Part shown: positions 36,601 through 51,600 of the stretch, piece by piece
How positions within the stretch are numbered: the first letter of the stretch is position 1
Layout of the letters: each line of letters opens with the position of its first letter
Translations under genes and position numbers: made by a program
The notes under the pieces: generated by a model
Told to the model about the DNA's origin: nothing
Databases searched by the model: none
What the model saw: the letters and a program-made list of their open reading frames with translations, nothing else
DNA from: Dendrolimus kikuchii
Taxonomy: Eukaryota > Arthropoda > Insecta > Lepidoptera > Lasiocampidae
DNA: 64,000 nt
Assembly: GCA_019925095.2 (NCBI GenBank)
Contig: CM034394.1
Span: forward strand, 26,524,272 to 26,588,271
Direction of reading: 5' to 3'

Positions 36601-39600
36601 ACTGTACGGTTCAACGTACTTTAGGCTATTTTAATATTATAACATAAATAAGGCTCACAAATACTTTGTGATTGAATTGCTATCAAGTCGCTACGAGTTG
36701 CTATTAATGGTAACATACGACTTCAACTAACACTAAGTTGAACCCAGCGATCAGCATCCAAGATCTAATAGTACAAGAATAAATCCCTGAAAGCAACAAG
36801 GTGTATTTTCTTCACTGTACAATAAGAAAGCAGCAGCTCTCCACCAACTACTGCCAGCATCCACCACTACAAGCAAGAACAAGTGTAGAAACTGTACATT
36901 TAATGGTCCTTCGAGCCGGATCTAATAATTACAATAAAAGCGTGGTAGGGATCGCATTATTCCCATTCGGTGCGGTCGTCTAGCATATCTTTAGTGATAT
37001 AATAAGCTTTCTCACACAAACATGGCTTTACTAATTTTTTAAACTTGTTTACCGAAAGCTCTTGAACGTTTACTGGGCTTTTGTTGAAGAGCATTATACT
37101 TTGCCCCAGGAAACTATTGTAAACTTTATGCAGCCTATAAGTGGGAGTTTCTAATTTATTTTTATTCCTAGTACTTTTACAATGTACAACATCACCTAAT
37201 CTGGGATAATCCGAGATTTTATCTTAACATAAAGAACATTACGTTTTAACGGTTTTAAGCGCGGTAATTTTATTTGATTTTGGTTTTTCCGACGTCAATT
37301 ACCGCGCTTAAAACCGTTAAAACGTAGTTTTATTATGTATACAAGTCGCGAAAATTTAAGAAAATATTATAAAGAACATTTTCAAAAATATACTGTGACT
37401 GTACCACAATTAAAATATTTATTTGTTTGAACTTATTACGCAAGGAATCCCGTTCGCCCATGTTGTAAATTGAGCGGATAACACGCTTCTGCTGCGTTAC
37501 CCCATAATAGAATACTATAACAATGAAATGAAATAAGGAATGCTAGTTAAACTAATTTGGAGAGAGAGCACATTACTAAAGAGTACGTTTTCAAATGCAG
37601 TAATTAAGATGTTGTGTTTTCTCGTAGATGAACGTGCCTTAGTGTTGGGTGCCTCTATGTTCGGTTACGTGTTCGAGACTCGAACCCCGGCCACCGTGAC
37701 CATAAACGCCGGCGGGACCATAGAGGAATACACCATCCTCAATGTAATCGACTTCACATCGACCAGGAAGCGGATGTCAGTTATCGTCAGGACGCCCACC
37801 GGTAAGAAAGAAGAATTGTGTTGCGAACCGATCCTATTGCAGTTGTTTGTGTGTTTTTATTGCAGGTGTCACATTTCACACGATTCCACCCACTTTCCCG
37901 TATCACATCCTCTATGTACCTCTTATCTCATCCTCATATATCATTCCCTCTACCTCATCGCTCTTATTCCATCCATTCTATCTCATCGCACCTATTCCAT
38001 CCCCTCTACCTTATGGCTCCTATTCCGTCCCCTCTACCTCGTATTCCATCCCCTCTACCTCGTATTCCATCCCCTCTACCTCGTATTCCATCCCCTCTAC
38101 CTCATCGCTCTTACCTATTCCATCCGCTCTACCTCATCGCTCCTATTCCATCCCCTCTACCTCATGTCTCCTATTCCGTCCCCTCTACCTTGTATTCCAT
38201 CCCCCCTACCTCATGGCTCCTATTCCGTCCCCTCTACCTCATATTCCATCCCCTCTACCTCATCGCTCTTACCTATTCCATCCGCTCTACCTCATCGCTC
38301 TTACCTATTCCATCCGCTCTACCTCATCGCTCCCATTCCATCCCCTCTACCTCGTATTCCATACCCTCTACCTCATCGCTCTTACCTATTCCATCCGCTC
38401 TACCTCATCGCTCCTATTCCATCCCCTCTACCTCATGGCTCCTATTCCTTCCCCTCTACCTCGTATTCCATCCCCTCTACCTCATGACTCCTACTCTGTC
38501 CCCTCTACCTCGTATTCCATCCCCTCTACCTCATGGTTCTTATTCCGTCCCCTCTACCTCGTATTCCATCCTCTGTACCTCATGGCTCCTATTCCGTCCC
38601 CTCTACCTCGTATTCCATCCCATCTACCTCATCGCTCTTACCTATTCCATCCCCTCTACCTCATGGCTCCTATTCCATCTCCTCTACCTCATCGCTCCGA
38701 TTCTATCCCCTCTATCCCATTCCCTATATCACATTCTAGACGCTGGCAACTTTTCGGCATCAGCCCTGATGTTGCAAACGTCCACAGGTGACGGTAATCA
38801 CTTTCTACAGGTGGAATATCTATCTGTCTATTCGCTTCAGGCAGGTATAAAAAAAATCTTGTTGGTCAGCGTCACGCCGGTAACACATCTGGTGTTGCAA
38901 ATATGCGTACCCGACGATAACTACATTCCACCAGCTAGATTGTCTGTGATATTTGAGTAATAAAAAAGAAGTTCCATTGATCCCCAATCGTGTTTTATAG
39001 GTGAGATAAAGCTATACTGCAAGGGTGCTGACAGCGTGATATACCAGCGGCTACAGGGGGGCGCCACCAACGCCAAATACGCGGAGGCAACCCTTTCGCA
39101 TCTTGAACATTTCGCAGCGGAGGGTCTGAGGACGCTCGTGTTCGCAGTCGCCGACATACCAGAGCATGTTTACAAGGTAGAACAACACTATCTATACTGA
39201 TAAATTGAAATATAAATAAATATTGTGTATGAAAAAATCTAAAAGGATGAAATGTTTAATACAATTTTGATGTATTTCATTTTTTACTGCCATCCAGGAA
39301 TGGTCGAATACGTATCATAAGGCGAGCATAGCGATACAAGACCGCGAGCAGAAGATCGAAGAGGCCGCGCTGCTCATCGAAAATAACCTGCGGCTGCTGG
39401 GAGCCACGGCTATTGAAGATAAACTTCAAGTATGTCACTTATACTGCATAAACTTATCAACTAAACTGAATAAATGTAGAACTTAAATGAATAAATATAG
39501 ATCTGAAATTGTTAAATACGGAACTTGAATGAGCAAATACAGAACTTAAATGAATAAATACAAAACTTAGTGAGTAAATACAGAACTTAAATGAATAAAT

Positions 39601-42600
39601 ACAGAACTTGAATGAATAAATACAGAACTTAAATGAATAAATACAGAACTTAGTGAGTAAACACAGAACTTAGTAAATACAGAACTTAAATGAATTAATA
39701 CAGAACTTACATACATACATACATACATAACTTCACGCCAGTTCCCTTGCGGGGTAGGCACGAGCAACAGAGTGCCATTTAGGCTTATTCTTACACACCT
39801 CACTTGCCTCTTTGACATTCATAACTCTTGTCATGCAAGCTCGTCTGTTCTTAAGGCTCCTGACATCACCTTCTGCTAGTACACGATCAATTTGATCATG
39901 GAACGTGTGTCGTGGCCTTCCACGACTTCTGCATCCATCCACTTTTGCATTGTATATCTGTTTAGTCAGAACTTAAACAAATAAATACAAAACTTAAATG
40001 AATAAATATAAAAACACAGCTTAAAAACTAGTCGGGCTGTTTGTTTTTGAATAATTTATTGTGTATATTTAATTTATTATATTATTTAGTATTACATAGA
40101 ATTCTGAATGATTGTTGCAAAACATAACACCTAGATCTTATACGATAGTCAGATTTTGTTCTCATTTAAATGTTTCATTTTTTCTTTTGAAATCAAGACT
40201 GATAGTGCCATCGAAGTTTTTGATTATTGATTATTTATTTTTAAAAGTAAAAAATTAAATTGTTACTTTTGGCAGACCTGAATAATCCGAGACTTTTTGG
40301 TATCTAATCCCATAATCGAAACTGACATTTGTTGTATTTTCTTAGCTCTAAAAACATCTAGTCACTTTCTGTTATCTACTTATAGCTTTATTATCATGGG
40401 CCTATCAAGCCCTGCTTTTTCGCCTAACATTGTCAGCGTCATTTTCTAGGAGCTCTTTTTCTTTGCTTCCAATCTCTTATATTCAATGTACATAATTTTG
40501 TTGACTATTCTAGAATTAATGTTAACTGGCAGTTTTTACACGAATTATAAATTTATTAATTCCTATTTTTATTAAAAAAAAATTACATAATTATAATTAA
40601 TATTAACGCCCTTGTTCATAATAGTTATGGAAGACATGAGCTCGTTAATAAAGAGCTTTTATGAATAAGGTGGTTAATTGTTAGTTTATTTTATAGGATG
40701 GTGTACCAGAAACTATAGCAGCTCTATTAAAAGCGAACATCAATGTGTGGGTATTAACCGGCGACAAACAAGAGACAGCCATAAATATAGCGCATTCAGC
40801 GAGACTCATACACACATCAATGCCGGTCATAATACTCAACCAGGACAGTTTGGATGTAAGTATAATTAGTATATAATAATAACAACTGTTCATAAAAGTC
40901 CCACTGCTGGGCTCGTTCCTTCCATTTATAAGGGAACAGACAGTATTCCCGAGTATCACGTTAGCACGCGATACTTTTAGCAATATGCGCATTAGGTCAG
41001 AAAACTGCCTAAGAGGTGCATGCGTTCCGGCTAGGATTGGAACCCGCGCACTTTGAGTTTGGGATACAAGTGCGCTAACCAATAATTACATCGATATCTT
41101 AATTAATAATAAATACCATATGTACTTAATTAATAATGCCACAAGTACTTAAAATTAATAATGCCACATGTACTTAAAATTAATAATGCCACATGTACTT
41201 AATTAATAATGTCATATACACTTAATTTTAGACGTGATAGATCCATGTGGGATCATTAGCACGATATCAGTACTTAGTGCCGGCAGGATCAGTGTGATAC
41301 CACGGTCTTACAGAATATCGTCGTGAAACGATTAGTCTTTAGCTAATCGTGTTTCGTGCAATGAGTAAGAGAGATATGCGGTCCACTATCCTATCCCTTC
41401 CTAAAAGCTGGTAACGCGATGGCTTCGGACCTAGTGTTGCGAACGTCTATTATAGACGACGGTAACCACTTTCCAGTACGTGGGCCGTTCGTTTGTTTGC
41501 TACTTTCAAAATACTAATAATTTATAATTATTTAATTTTTTTTCGAGTTCTAATTGTGTAAAATGGCAGGGCACTCGCGACTGCATATCCCGCCACCTGG
41601 TGGACTTTGGCGATAACCTACGCAAAAAGAACGACGTGGCTCTGATAATAGACGGGAAGACGCTCAAGTACTCAATGGGCTGCGATCTCAACAAGGACTT
41701 CCTCGACCTCTGCATATCGTGCAAGGTTGTCGTCTGCTGTCGGGTCTCCCCCATACAAAAGGCAGAGGTATATATAAATGTTAATTTCTTTATTGTATGC
41801 ATTTTTTCACTATATTTAGTTGAGTATCATTAATCAGATGTTGATATCAAATTATGATAATAATGAATGTTTGTCACCTCCGTGGACATGACTATTATGT
41901 GTTGTCAAATAATCAAATTAACATACATACATACATACATACATAACTTCACGCCAGTTCCCTTGCGGGGTAGGCACGAACAACAGAGCGCCATTTAGGC
42001 CCATTCTTACACACCTCACTTGCTTCTTTGACATTCATAACTCTTGTCATGCACACTCGTCTGTTCTTAAGGCTCCTGACATCACCCTCCGCTAGTACAC
42101 GATCAATTTGATCATGGAAGGTGTGTCGTGGCCTTCCACGACTTCTGCATCCATCCACTTTTGCATTGTATATCTGTTTAGTCATTCTTTCATCATGCAT
42201 TCTTTCCACATGCCCGAACCACCGGAGCATTCCTTTCCTTACCTTCACCCCGACACTCTCTTTCAGACCAACTCTCTTTCTTACTTCGGTATTAGGAACG
42301 CGCTCCGCGAGCGTCACTCCGCAGATTTTGCGCAGTGCTCGCATCTCGACCGCGTTTACTCTACTTTCATGCTCTCTCTTCCATACCCAACCATAATCAA
42401 ATTAAGGTGCTTTTAAATATAATTAAATCGTGTAATACATACCTGATGGGAAACTAATGTGATTCAGTGTCTTCGAAGGTATTGCGTCGCTCATGCCCAT
42501 AAAATATAAAGATTACCAACTCATTTTCTTTTGTCCATAAAATCTCTTAATTTTAAATACATTCTCCTAATAACGACTAATTAACTAACTCTGTTGGCTC

Positions 42601-45600
42601 TGCGACCCAAAATGCGTCTTGGCCTCTGAAGCGAGAACACTCCACCTATTTCTGTCCTGTGCGATTTCTTGCCAGTTACGGGCTTGAAGCTCACACAGAT
42701 GAGCCTCCACTCTGTCCCTTCACCGGTACATGGGTCTTCCATCCGATCGTCCCAAGCAGGCTCTCTTCACGCTTTGATCCTCTCCCATCCGTTCCACGTG
42801 ACCGAGCCAACGGAGGCGGTGAGATTTTATCTCTCCTATTATGTTAGGCTCGGCCACGAGATTTTCAATTTCGACGTTGGTTCAGACCCTCCAGCTGCCA
42901 TTGTATCTCCTTGTTGGGTCCAAACTCTTACGGAGTTCTTTCAGCCACTAACAGCTGGTTCTGTTCCTTTCGGGTAAGCGTCCAGGCTTCCCAGCCGTAC
43001 AATCAGGACAGAATATTATTTTTTTTTATTGTAGAAGTTCAGCAGACAGCCAGACGGCTCACTTACGGCACAAATGCGCTGCAGCTCTCTTAAGGGAGAC
43101 TGGAACCTGGTCACTAATGCCGGAACACAACTCAAGGTTGTTATGGCGACATACTTTAGACGAGGGGTGGTAGCCATCCACCTGGCTGTGGGTTGTTTTG
43201 ACGCAGGAAATTGTATTCTTTCTCCGTTCCTGCACGGATAAAATAATAACAATTTTAACAATTAGCGGGGGGTGTGTTCAGGTCGTGGGGATGGTGTCGT
43301 CTGCGACGGGCGCGGTGACGCTGGCGATCGGCGACGGCGCGAACGACGTGGCGATGATCCAGCGCGCCTCGGTCGGCGTGGGCATATCCGGCGTCGAGGG
43401 GCTGCAGGCGGTCTGCGCCTCCGACTACAGCATAGCGCAGGTATGGACGCGACTCATCTCTCTTGCCGTGGGGCGCGTTGCAGACCGCCCCACGCATGGA
43501 ATAGACCTAGTTTGTAGCCGGGGGACACATCCCCAGGCATAGGAAGAGGCCCAGTGAGGGGGGTCCACGCCTGCCAGGGCACGCGGAGTTGGAAGTTTAG
43601 GGTGCAGGACGGAACACCCAGGGTTTTAGTGGGTATCCCTAACTGGGGCGTGGCAATAGCGTGGCACAGGTTCTGACCGGGCACCCCGATTTGGCGAATC
43701 CCATACACTCACAACGGTCGCGAAGATTTTTTTTATTGCAGGAGATCAGCAGAAAGGCAGACGGCCCACTTGATGGAAATCGGTTAACATCGCCTATGGA
43801 CATTTGCAACACCAAAGTTGCTACAAATGCGCTGCTGCTCTCTTAAGGGAGACTGGAACCTGGCCACTAATGCCGGAAAACATCTCAAGGTTGTTATGAC
43901 GGCATACTCTAGAGCAGGGGTGGTAGCCATCCAGTCGGGAAAATACCCTACCACCTGGCTGTGGGTTGTTAAGTCGCCTCTTACGACAGGCCACCCGGCT
44001 GCAGGAAATTGCATTCTTTCTCCGTTCCTGCACGGATAATCCCCCCAGGCTTTTGTGCCTGTCGCGGCTTAGTCCTCAAACGGATTTCCCGTAGCCAAAA
44101 AAAAAAAAGGTATGAATGCGATAGCCTCCCCAGGTTCGGCAATGTTGTTCTCAATTTTTTTTTGGACGAAGTTCCTTATCGCGCGTTACGAAAGGGGGCT
44201 AGACGGAAAAAATGAAGAGCAAAAGTTGTAACGACACTTTCTGCTATAGTTGTAAGCCGTGCGGCGTGCGCGTGTTTCTCTGTCTGTCTCTCTCTCTCTC
44301 TCTCTCATAGAAAGCAAGCCAGTTATTTGCGTTTCGTCTTTCTATTTCGCATTGAACAGTGTGGTGTCGCGACGATTATTTTTGTTGAGTGTATACAGGT
44401 TTTTTGTACATAATAAATAACTTATTTTTTTTTCTTTTTTATTATAATTGCTTCACTAATCAATCGAAAGGAACTTCGTTCCATCCGGGTGTCCCTTGAC
44501 ACCTGTCAAGTTTTTTGTTTTATCTATGGTGTGTCCAAATTCGATCCAAGCACTAACGTGTATCTAATAGTAACAACGACCTGGATCTCATGTTATTTCT
44601 GGCATAATAAATTCAGCTAGGTGCTAAGAACCTCAGCCAGAAGGCTCAGCTCGCCATACACAACGCGGTGCTGGTACCTACGCTCACGTATGGAAGCGAG
44701 AGTTGGGTATGGAAGAGAGAGCATGAAAGTAGAGTAAACGCGGTCGAGATGCGAGCACTGCGCAAAATCTGCGGAGTGACGCTCGCGGACCGCGTTCCTA
44801 ATACCGAAGTAAGAAAGAGAGTTGGTCTGAAAGAGAGTGTCGGGGTGAAGGTAAGGAAAGGAATGCTCCGGTGGTTCGGGCATGTCGAAAGAATGACTAA
44901 ACAGATATACAATGCAAAAGTGGATGGATGCAGAAGTCGTGGAAGGCCACGACACACCTTCCATGATCAAATCGATCGTGTACTAGCAGAAGGTGATGTC
45001 AGGAGCCTTAAGAACAGACGAGCTTGCATGACAAGAGTTATGAATGTCAAAGAGGCAAGTGAGGTGTGTAAGAATAAGCCTAAATGGCACTCTGTTGTTC
45101 GTGCCTACCCCGCAAGGGAACTGTCGTGAAGTTATGTATGTATGTATGTAAATTCAGCGAAGTGTAGAAATTTCCAAAACTCTTATCTATTGCTTATGTC
45201 GCCGTAAATAATTTTGTGACAATATCGCAGCCAGTAAGTGTTCACATGCTGCTCCTATACTCACCCCGCTCGCGACTGGGCAACGACGGACGTCAAGCTA
45301 GTTGAATAATAAAACTGCGTTTTAACGGTTTTCAGCGCTGTGGTTTATTTGATTTTTATTATTCCGACATTTCGGGCGCTTTTCAGTGGCCGTGATCACG
45401 GAAGACGGAGATGTCAAGTGTCAATGAGTATTGTTAAAGTTTAATTTAGCCTACCGCCAACTTGTTCATTTTAATTATTTAGTTTTAATTTTGTTTGTGG
45501 TTATTATTTACTCTATTGGAGCTTATGTAATTTACCACCGCTTCGCAACATGTTGTGGCTTGAAAATTTTGGCATTTTTATGTAATTATATACAATACAA

Positions 45601-48600
45601 AAAAAGAATAATTATCTACGTGGAACATAATACATAATATCAATTCGTTATTATAATATAAATTTGTAAGTAGTTTTTTAATCTTCAAGCACTTTGGGGT
45701 TAATAAACATGAGAGCAGTATGTAAACGTGTAATCGCGTTCACACTGTCCGTCATTGTCTGCCACATCAAAACGGACAATGGGGAGAGAGTAGGGCAGCA
45801 GCAGTGTCTTTACTTTACACTGTCCTCGTCGTTTTCCTGTAGAAAACATTGATGGCTGTGATAAATCTATACTAATATTATAAAGCTGAAGAGTTTGTTT
45901 GTTTATACGCGCTAATCTCAGGAACCGCGGGTCCGATTTGAAAAATTCTTTCAGTGTTGAATAGTACATTTATCGAGGAAGGCTATAGGCTATATTATAT
46001 TTTCAAAAAAATTAAGGATCCTTACTAAAAGTCCAATAATGTAACCAAAGGTGTAAAAAAATGACCCGAAAAATCCTTACACGGCGTACGCTGCGAAAAC
46101 TATTGGTTATAGAACAAAACAATGTACTACCACTTTGCAGAACATATAATTGTCTACAAAAAATATCGCGTAACCATATGTCTAACTATTGTAGTTATCT
46201 CACAATAAGTGTTTTCTTTTATTTTTTTAAATAATTAAAATGCCGTCGCTTCAAAAACTCTTTATTTTGTACCTTGGTATTAATCCTTATCAAAATAAAT
46301 TACTCCATATTCAAGACGAATTCAATACCTTTCTAGAACTTTTTGAATTATTCAATTCGGACGTTTCATTCAAAAGATATCGCGATATTTCAAATGTAAG
46401 TATTAGTGTTGTAGCCAAATATACTAATATTATTTGATTAAAAATTCTTTCAGTGTTAGATAGCCCATTTATCGAGGGAGGCTATAGGCTATATATCATC
46501 ACGCTAATACCAATAGGAGCGGAGCACCAGTGAAGAATGTTTCAAAATCGGAGGGTTTTGAAAGTAAATTCCACGCGGACGACGTCGCGGGCACAGCTAG
46601 CGTCTAATATTTGTTCAAAGGAATAATTAGAGCATATTGATGGTGCATGACAAGAGTTATGAATGTCAAAGAAGCAAGTGAGGTGTGTAGGAATAAGCCT
46701 GAATGGCGCTCTGTTGTTCGTGCCTACCCCGCAAGGGAACTGGCGTGAAGTTATGTATGTATGTATGTATGTATGTATGTATTGATGATTTAGGTGTAAA
46801 AATTGAGTTTATGTAAGAAATATAAATTGTTTAGTGCAATATATTTTTTCGAATTTAATATTAATACCTTTAAAAGTATAAAATATTTATCCGTGCAGGA
46901 ACGGAGAAAGAATACAATTTCCTGCGTCGGGGCGACCTGTCGTAAGAGGCGACTAAACAACCCACAGCCAGGTGGTAGGGCATTCTCCCGACTGGACGGC
47001 TACCACCCCTGGTCTAAAGTATGTCGCCAGAACAACCTTGAGTTGTGTTCCGGCATTAGTGACCAGGTTCCAGTCTCCTTTAAGAGGGCAGCAGCGCATT
47101 TGCAGCACCTTTGGTGTTGCAAATGTCTATAGACGATGGTAACCGCTTTCAATCAAGTGGGCCGTCTGCCTGTCTGCTGAACTCTTGCAATAAAAATATA
47201 CGTATATGTACAGTTCCGTTTCCTGCTTCGCCTGCTGCTGGTCCACGGCGCGTGGAACTACTCGCGCATCAGCAAGTTGATCCTGTACTCCTTCTATAAG
47301 AACATCTGTCTGTATGTCATCGAGCTATGGTTTGCCATTTATTCAGCCTGGTGAGTGAATTTCGTTAATATTGTCGTCATAAGAATATGTTCGTGTATTT
47401 TGTAATAATGTACCGAATTTAATATATTACTAAAACTACGTTTCAACGGTTTTAAGCGCGGTAATTTTATTTGATTTCGGTTTTTCCGACGTTTCGGCCA
47501 CTTTTCAGTGGCCGTGATCACGGAAGACAAAGATGTCAAGTATCAAGTACCGCCTGTTTGGGATCCAATCATCAAAACTATTAAGACCCAAACCCAGCAA
47601 AAACCAGCTGCCAGACCTCAAGACACTGTGAGCTCTTTCGGCGTACAACGGAACACAAACCAACTTGACTGATAATTACTTTTATTTTTCCTTCCAACCA
47701 TTTTAATATTATATAAAATTATTAGAGCTAGGCATGTTTGCTGAAGAGTCTCTTGCGCCGCTTCTTCTCTTCAAGCCAGAACATGTTGCGAAGCGGTGGT
47801 AAATTAGATTAGGCTCCCATAGAGTTAATAATAACCATAAACAAAATTTAAACTAAATAATTAAAATTAACAATTCGGAGGTGGGCTAAATAAAACTTTA
47901 ACAATACTCGTTGACACTTGACATCTTTGTCTTGCGTGATCACGGCCACTGAAAAGTGGCCGAAACGTCGGAAAAACCAAAATCAAATGAAATTGCTGCG
48001 CTTAAAACCGTTAAAACGTAGTTTTATTGTGTATGCAAGTCGCGAAAACTTAAGAAAATATTATTATTAAACATTGCATTTTCGAAATGTGGTGGTTCAA
48101 ATTAAGACCCCTGATTTCTCCTTTTAAATTCACTGTAAAAATTGGACAACTCCAACAGATTTCGTATATTATAGATATTATTATAATCTTAATATATATA
48201 TAAATTACGTGTCACGTTGTCTGTCCGCGATGGACTCCTAAACTACTTGACCGATTTTAATCAAATTTGCACACCGTGTACAGTTTGATCCGACTTGAAT
48301 GATAGGATAGCTTACATTTGGACCCGGTAGGTGGCGCTGGAATCGGGTTCTAAATTTTATTTCTTCAGGGCAGAACAACGTCTGTCGACGGACAGCTAGT
48401 AATCTATATATTAATACGTGAAGCGAAAACACAGCAAAAACTTTGTACCCCTTTTTACGAAAATTGCGCGGACGGAGGAGTGTTACTACGTACGGAGGAA
48501 ATTTCGCATACTTATAATTTATACAGAGAAGGAGTGCAGAATTCTATAATTAAAAAAAATATGCTTTTGTGATTTTTTTTTCTTGTAAATTAAATCAATT

Positions 48601-51600
48601 TAAAAAAAACATTACACGCACTACCGTGTACTTGACATATGCATATATACTCTTTTGGCTATTGTTAAAGTCAAATTAACAGTGTAGCCTTGGCGAAATC
48701 TGTGGTTATAGAAGTATGGTCTTTGACAACAGAACCTTAAGGTCGAATTTCAAGCAATTGACGACCACTAGTTATAGTAATGTTATACGACTGTGGGACT
48801 CGAATTAAAAATGCCGTTGGAATTACTATAGAATTTATTAGAACTATACAAACACGTATAACACGGGTACAAATATAACTGGACACAACCAGTATAAACT
48901 GCACGATTCAATAACACGCGCAAAGTCCGTCACTATATAGCTTATCGAATGTACACGCCTTGCTCGTATCGTAACCGTCGTTTGACTGCCACTCTCTGCC
49001 TTGGGCCATTGCTTTATAATGCACCGATGCCATATGTCTACCTGGCAAGCGTCGGCGCAATTCCCAGAAGATATAATCTGCACACCTGCGTAGTTATGCC
49101 TGCGAACGGCCATAAACGAGTATAATACACAATAGGCTAACGTCTAATTACAAATTTTAAACACAAAGAATACAAAATAACATAGTCATAAAACAGTTTC
49201 GACGTTATTAGCTCAAACGTCGCGGCAGGTAATATATACAGGTATGCAGGTAGCCCAACTTCTAACAATAATTATAACCTGTTTAAATAAAGCCACTCGG
49301 ATTTATTTCCTAACTGCATGCGTCAGCGGCAACGTGAATTTTAGACCTAAGAAGAGTAGTATGAGAAGTATTTTATATTAGCGGCATATAAAAAATATAA
49401 ATCATATCAGCCCATAAATGTCCCACTGCTGGGCTTGGGCCTCCCATTATACGGGGGATCGGACAGTTTACCCGCCACGCTTGTCCAAGGCGTCTTGGCA
49501 GGTTTGACACATCGGGTATCTCGATGTGCAGGTTGCATCACGATGTTTTCCTTCACCGTTGTTAGCACGTGGTAATTGTAACAATATGCACATTAGGTCA
49601 GAAAACTGCCTAAGCGGTGCATGCGTTCCGGCCAGGATCGAACCCGCGCCCTTCGAGTCTGGGACCCGTGCGCTAGCCATTACTTTTTATTACTTTTTAG
49701 CGGCATAATTAACCATAATTACTCTTCGGGATTTCCAATTAAGGAGAAGATATTAATGCGATGTTTTTTCTTCAGGTCTGGCCAGATTCTGTTCGAGAGG
49801 TGGACGATTGGTTTTTACAACGTGATATTCACCGCCCTGCCCCCGTTCGCCATCGGTTTGTTCGACAAACTGTGCTCGCCTGAAATTATGCTCAGGGTGA
49901 GTTACTATTCACGTATAACTATGAACTAGGTTTTATGAAATTAAAAATAGATATTATTAATTAAAATGGGCTTAAACGCAAAAACAAATACAGGTGAACG
50001 TTTCCAGTGGGCTTTCAATGCCAAATCCTAAACTATATTAAATAGCGAAAAACACTCAAATTTGAGTTTCGAAACCGCTTTTGACGATAATAAAAGTGGT
50101 ATTATTAGATTTTGGAAAAATCACTTACCCTCGTCAATAGAATCATTTAATTAAAAAAAAACAAACACATGTAATATTATAACAAATGAACTGAAAAGAG
50201 ATGTTGTACTTTGCAGTTTTATTCTCAAAAAATGTGTAAAATTACTCGAAAATGAACAATAGTTGTAGGATATTGATAGTTTTTGAATAGTAATTATGTG
50301 TTTTGTGAGAAATGTGAACTGTATAGACAAATGTGGCCTTTTTAGTTGTTACAAGAACTCCGTCGAACGGCACTAGCTGATAACCTACAGTTCAGCTGTG
50401 CTACACATAGGCTTAAGAAAATGAAGAAACTGTATTATAAACTAAGATCTGGCTTAAAGGCCTATTATCCGTGCAGGAACGGAGAAAGAATACAATTTCC
50501 TGCGTTGGGGCGGCCTGTCGTAAGAGGCGACAAAACAACCCACAGCCAGGTGGTAGGGCATTTGCCCGACTGGATGGCTACCACCCCTGGTCTAAAGTAT
50601 GTCGCCATAACAACCTTGAGTTGTGTTCCGGCATTAGTGACCAGGTTCCAGTCTCCCTTAAGAGAGCAGCAGCGCATTTGTAGCACCTTTGGTGTTGCAA
50701 ATGTCCATAGGCGTTGGTAACCGCTTTCCATCAAGTGGGCCATCTGCCTGTCTGCTGATCTCCTGCAAGAAAAAAAAAAAAAAAAAGTTGCCAAGCCATA
50801 AGCTTAAATAATAAAAGGTTTAAACATCAAATTGCGCCGATCCGTTGACCGCATCTCATTTAATTTTGATTGAGCCGTCTGTATATAAATAGTGTTAAGA
50901 TCAATATTATTGTATGAATAATTAATTATATGACTGAGGGTTATCAAATTTTGTGAAAATAGTAATCGAACGTAAGTGATGAATGCGGGGTTGGTTTAAC
51001 AAGAAATGTGTTTTATCCAGCATCCAGTGCTGTACATTCCGTCGCAGCAGGGCCTCCTTTTCAATGTGAGGGTGTTCTGGATCTGGGCGATCAATTCCTT
51101 ACTCCACTCGGTGCTGCTGTTCTGGCTCCCGGTCCTGATGACCGCACACCACGTCGTCTGGCCCAGTGGCAAAGATGGTGGATATCTACTTCTTGGCAAT
51201 TTTGTATATACGGTGAGTATTAACAACTACAATATACTATTATTGTCCAATAAGTTGCAATAGGATGGATATATTTATATAAATAACTAGCTGTCCCGGC
51301 AGACGTTGCCCTGCCCCGAAAAAAATAAAAATCTAGGCCCCGATTCTAGTGCCACCTACCGGTTCCAATTGTGAATCTAAACCATCCGGGGAACACACCC
51401 AAACACACACAAAAGGTTTAATCAAAATCGGTAAATTCGTTCTCAGGGGTTATGTGCGTACATACATTTCTACGATTCATTTTTATATATAAGATAGTAC
51501 CTTTTAAATAAATAGAGCAAAAAAATACCTCTTTCCTAATCAATATTATAGATAGTGTTATAACCACTTAAATCTTAAAATTAATCTCTGGAGCCTAGAA

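Noticed and set aside
37540..38960. Open frames of 315-380 residues on the + strand
   Set aside because: They run from exon 10 into the CCCTCTACCTC minisatellite. All three frames are open because the repeat unit lacks stops, so only 37628-37801 is coding.
43255..43497. Arg/His-rich minus-strand frame over exon 15
   Set aside because: It is a shadow of a GC-rich exon read on the other strand.
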